Part shown: positions 33,664 to 34,875 of the stretch, one piece after another | Layout: each line of letters opens with the position of its first letter | Position numbering within the stretch: the stretch's first letter is position 1 | The notes under the pieces: model-generated | What the model was told of the DNA's origin: nothing | Seen by the model: the letters and a program-made list of their open reading frames with translations, nothing else | Database searches by the model: none | Position numbers and translations under genes: made by a program | Assembly: GCA_028277765.1 (NCBI GenBank) | Contig: JANQFQ010000003.1 | Location: 1-34,875 of the forward strand | DNA: 34,875 nucleotides | Source: Desulfobacterales bacterium | GTDB taxonomy: Bacteria; Desulfobacterota; Desulfobacteria; Desulfobacterales; SURF-7 | Reading direction: 5' to 3'

Positions 33664-34692
33664 TTATTCAACTTCCTCAAGCTCATTTATCTCTATATCA
33701 TTTTCAATAAACACCCTTGCGTTCAGTGGAAATTCAATTCTGCAATATTCTTTTGGTCTCAGATTCACTGAAAGGCGGGACAGTATTTCATCAAAGAACA
33801 CACCGCAATCCATCCGGTCTTTCGCCATTTCAGCTAATTCTGATAACTGCCTGTCCGTAAGTTCCATATAACTCTCAATGTAACGAACAAACGCTTTACA
33901 TAAAGCCTGGTCTGGCACAATAAAAACAATATCATCAGTATCCTCAAAGGCTGTGTTGGTTTTAAGTTCTTCCATCATGCCGAATCCCCAAGCATTAAAC
34001 TCCGATACTTTTACCGCGAGAAAGGCATCATAAAGCTCATCATCGCTTATAGGGGTTTCAAGCTGTTCATTCTGCATTTTCACCTCTTCAAAGGTAATGC
34101 CGCCTGCTTCGTTTTTCCACTTCATTACTTTTCTGTAGTTTGATTCATACAGATCTCTAAAATCATCTAACGTGAAGCGCTTTATCTCTTCTCCCGCTAT
34201 TCTCTTTTCAAAAACATTTATAATATTACGAGGATCAGTGCCATGCATCTGGTTCATGTCAAGCCAGTCAGGATAACTGGAAAATTCCATATTCTTTATA
34301 TCTGAAAAGGCAATACATCGGTCTTTTGTAAACGCCTGGATCTCAAACCATGTTCCATGGATTTCATGATGAAATAAAGCGCCGATTGTCCCATTCTCCG
34401 GGTTTGCCACAGAAAGAAGCTGTACCGAGGCCAGTTCAGGAATCTCATATGTTTTCCCTTCCTGATAACCTTCTGCTTTTAAAGCCAAATAAAGGGTTTT
34501 CACAGGTTCTGCATCCAGCCACTCCCTGTCATTAATCTCGTTCAGGTGAATGGTCTGCGGTGTACCTGAAGATAATTCCGCCTCCTTTAAAATCTTACGA
34601 ATATTTTTCCAAAACCGCATCAGGAAAAAGCCGATAATAAGTAATATCAGGATAAATATACTGCCAAACACGCCCAGAATCTTTAATATCAT
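33664..34692 (-). CDS. Membrane-anchored protein of unknown function
   Basis: A 342-residue protein not recognised as any family. The first 28 residues form one hydrophobic helix (ILKILGVFGSIFILILLIIGF), followed by MRFWKNIRK, which suggests an N-terminal anchor. The rest is soluble, rich in Glu/Asp, with mixed alpha/beta patterns, tryptophans in LDAEPVK...YPDWLDMNQ and a Glu-rich end (EINELEEVE). The ATG at 34692 has AAGGA just upstream. Even codon usage and length indicate a real gene. It converges with the receiver gene; no neighbour explains its job. Confidence 0.7.
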   Translation of the reverse strand: MILKILGVFGSIFILILLIIGFFLMRFWKNIRKILKEAELSSGTPQTIHLNEINDREWLDAEPVKTLYLALKAEGYQEGKTYEIPELASVQLLSVANPENGTIGALFHHEIHGTWFEIQAFTKDRCIAFSDIKNMEFSSYPDWLDMNQMHGTDPRNIINVFEKRIAGEEIKRFTLDDFRDLYESNYRKVMKWKNEAGGITFEEVKMQNEQLETPISDDELYDAFLAVKVSEFNAWGFGMMEELKTNTAFEDTDDIVFIVPDQALCKAFVRYIESYMELTDRQLSELAEMAKDRMDCGVFFDEILSRLSVNLRPKEYCRIEFPLNARVFIENDIEINELEEVE

Positions 34693-34875
34693 TTTTATTC
34701 CTTTTTTTTATTGAATATGTTTGCCTGTAAAAAAATGTAAAAAGATTTTTCTGGAAGAACGTAAACAATCCAATTGATTGGATATTATAATCGAATTCTT
34801 TCAAAGACGCAAACATATTGACTGTCTGTTATCAAAAAACACAGACACGAGTAAAGATCCTGGCCCGGAGGGCCA
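34693..34875 (-). promoter_or_regulatory. Upstream region of the unknown membrane gene, with a palindrome
   Basis: The gap holds a perfect inverted repeat, ATCCAAT-TG-ATTGGAT (34768-34783), about 75 bp upstream of the minus-strand ATG at 34692, a plausible operator. A second small palindrome, TGGCCC/GGGCCA, occupies the window end (34861-34875). No coding region is seen. Confidence 0.35.

Overview
The window reads as a chromosomal segment of an anaerobic or facultative Gram-negative bacterium, most likely a member of the Desulfobacterota (the former Deltaproteobacteria). That placement is an inference. It rests on the alpha-2-macroglobulin/PbpC envelope pair, a leucine/isovalerate-type acyl-CoA cluster with unusual DRE-TIM lyases, a B12-radical-SAM surface-glycan operon, and short intergenic repeats of the CGCAAAG/CGCTAAA kind. 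No rRNA, tRNA, CRISPR array or intact insertion sequence was seen.

Left part (1-9735, plus strand). The tail of a gene ends in two strong terminators. It is followed by a bacterial alpha-2-macroglobulin (CTEQ thioester present), penicillin-binding protein 1C joined to it by an ATGA overlap, and a two-helix membrane protein with two NAD-binding RCK/TrkA-N domains. The first two form the classic periplasmic protease-trap plus peptidoglycan-repair pair.

Acyl-CoA region (9838-17541). A divergent TetR-family repressor controls a cluster that resembles leucine/isovalerate (liu) degradation: an AUH/LiuC-like methylglutaconyl-CoA hydratase, an MCC-beta/LiuB-like carboxyltransferase, an HMG-CoA-lyase-like enzyme, a truncated acetoacetyl-CoA synthetase remnant, a second crotonase and a homocitrate-synthase-like DRE-TIM enzyme. 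Three 16-bp near-palindromes related to CCGAAC-N4-RTTCNG lie at the TetR promoter, at the cluster promoter and inside the cluster leader, so the regulatory circuit can be read from the DNA. Isovaleryl-CoA dehydrogenase and biotin carboxylase are absent here. Gene junctions in this part carry MITE-like repeats with a period of about 10 bp, mostly placed just after stop codons.

Middle (17774-21942, minus strand). A phytol/dolichol-kinase-like CTP-dependent lipid kinase, a membrane M48-type zinc protease fused to TPRs, the C-terminal stump of a GGDEF gene, and a Tat-signal FecR-domain protein. From about 17.7 kb onward the DNA is visibly more AT-rich.

Right part (22447-34875). A 1760-residue secreted protein combines a glycosidase-like domain, thrombospondin-3-like and RTX calcium-binding repeats, and FG-GAP/VCBS repeats. 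After its terminator comes a four-gene glycan operon: DPM1-like GT2, STELLO/DUF288-like glycosyltransferase, B12-binding radical SAM enzyme and GT-C-like membrane glycosyltransferase. A lone CheY-like receiver and a convergent membrane-anchored protein of unknown function close the window. The four-gene glycan operon and the rearranged leucine-type cluster are the best candidates for undescribed biology.
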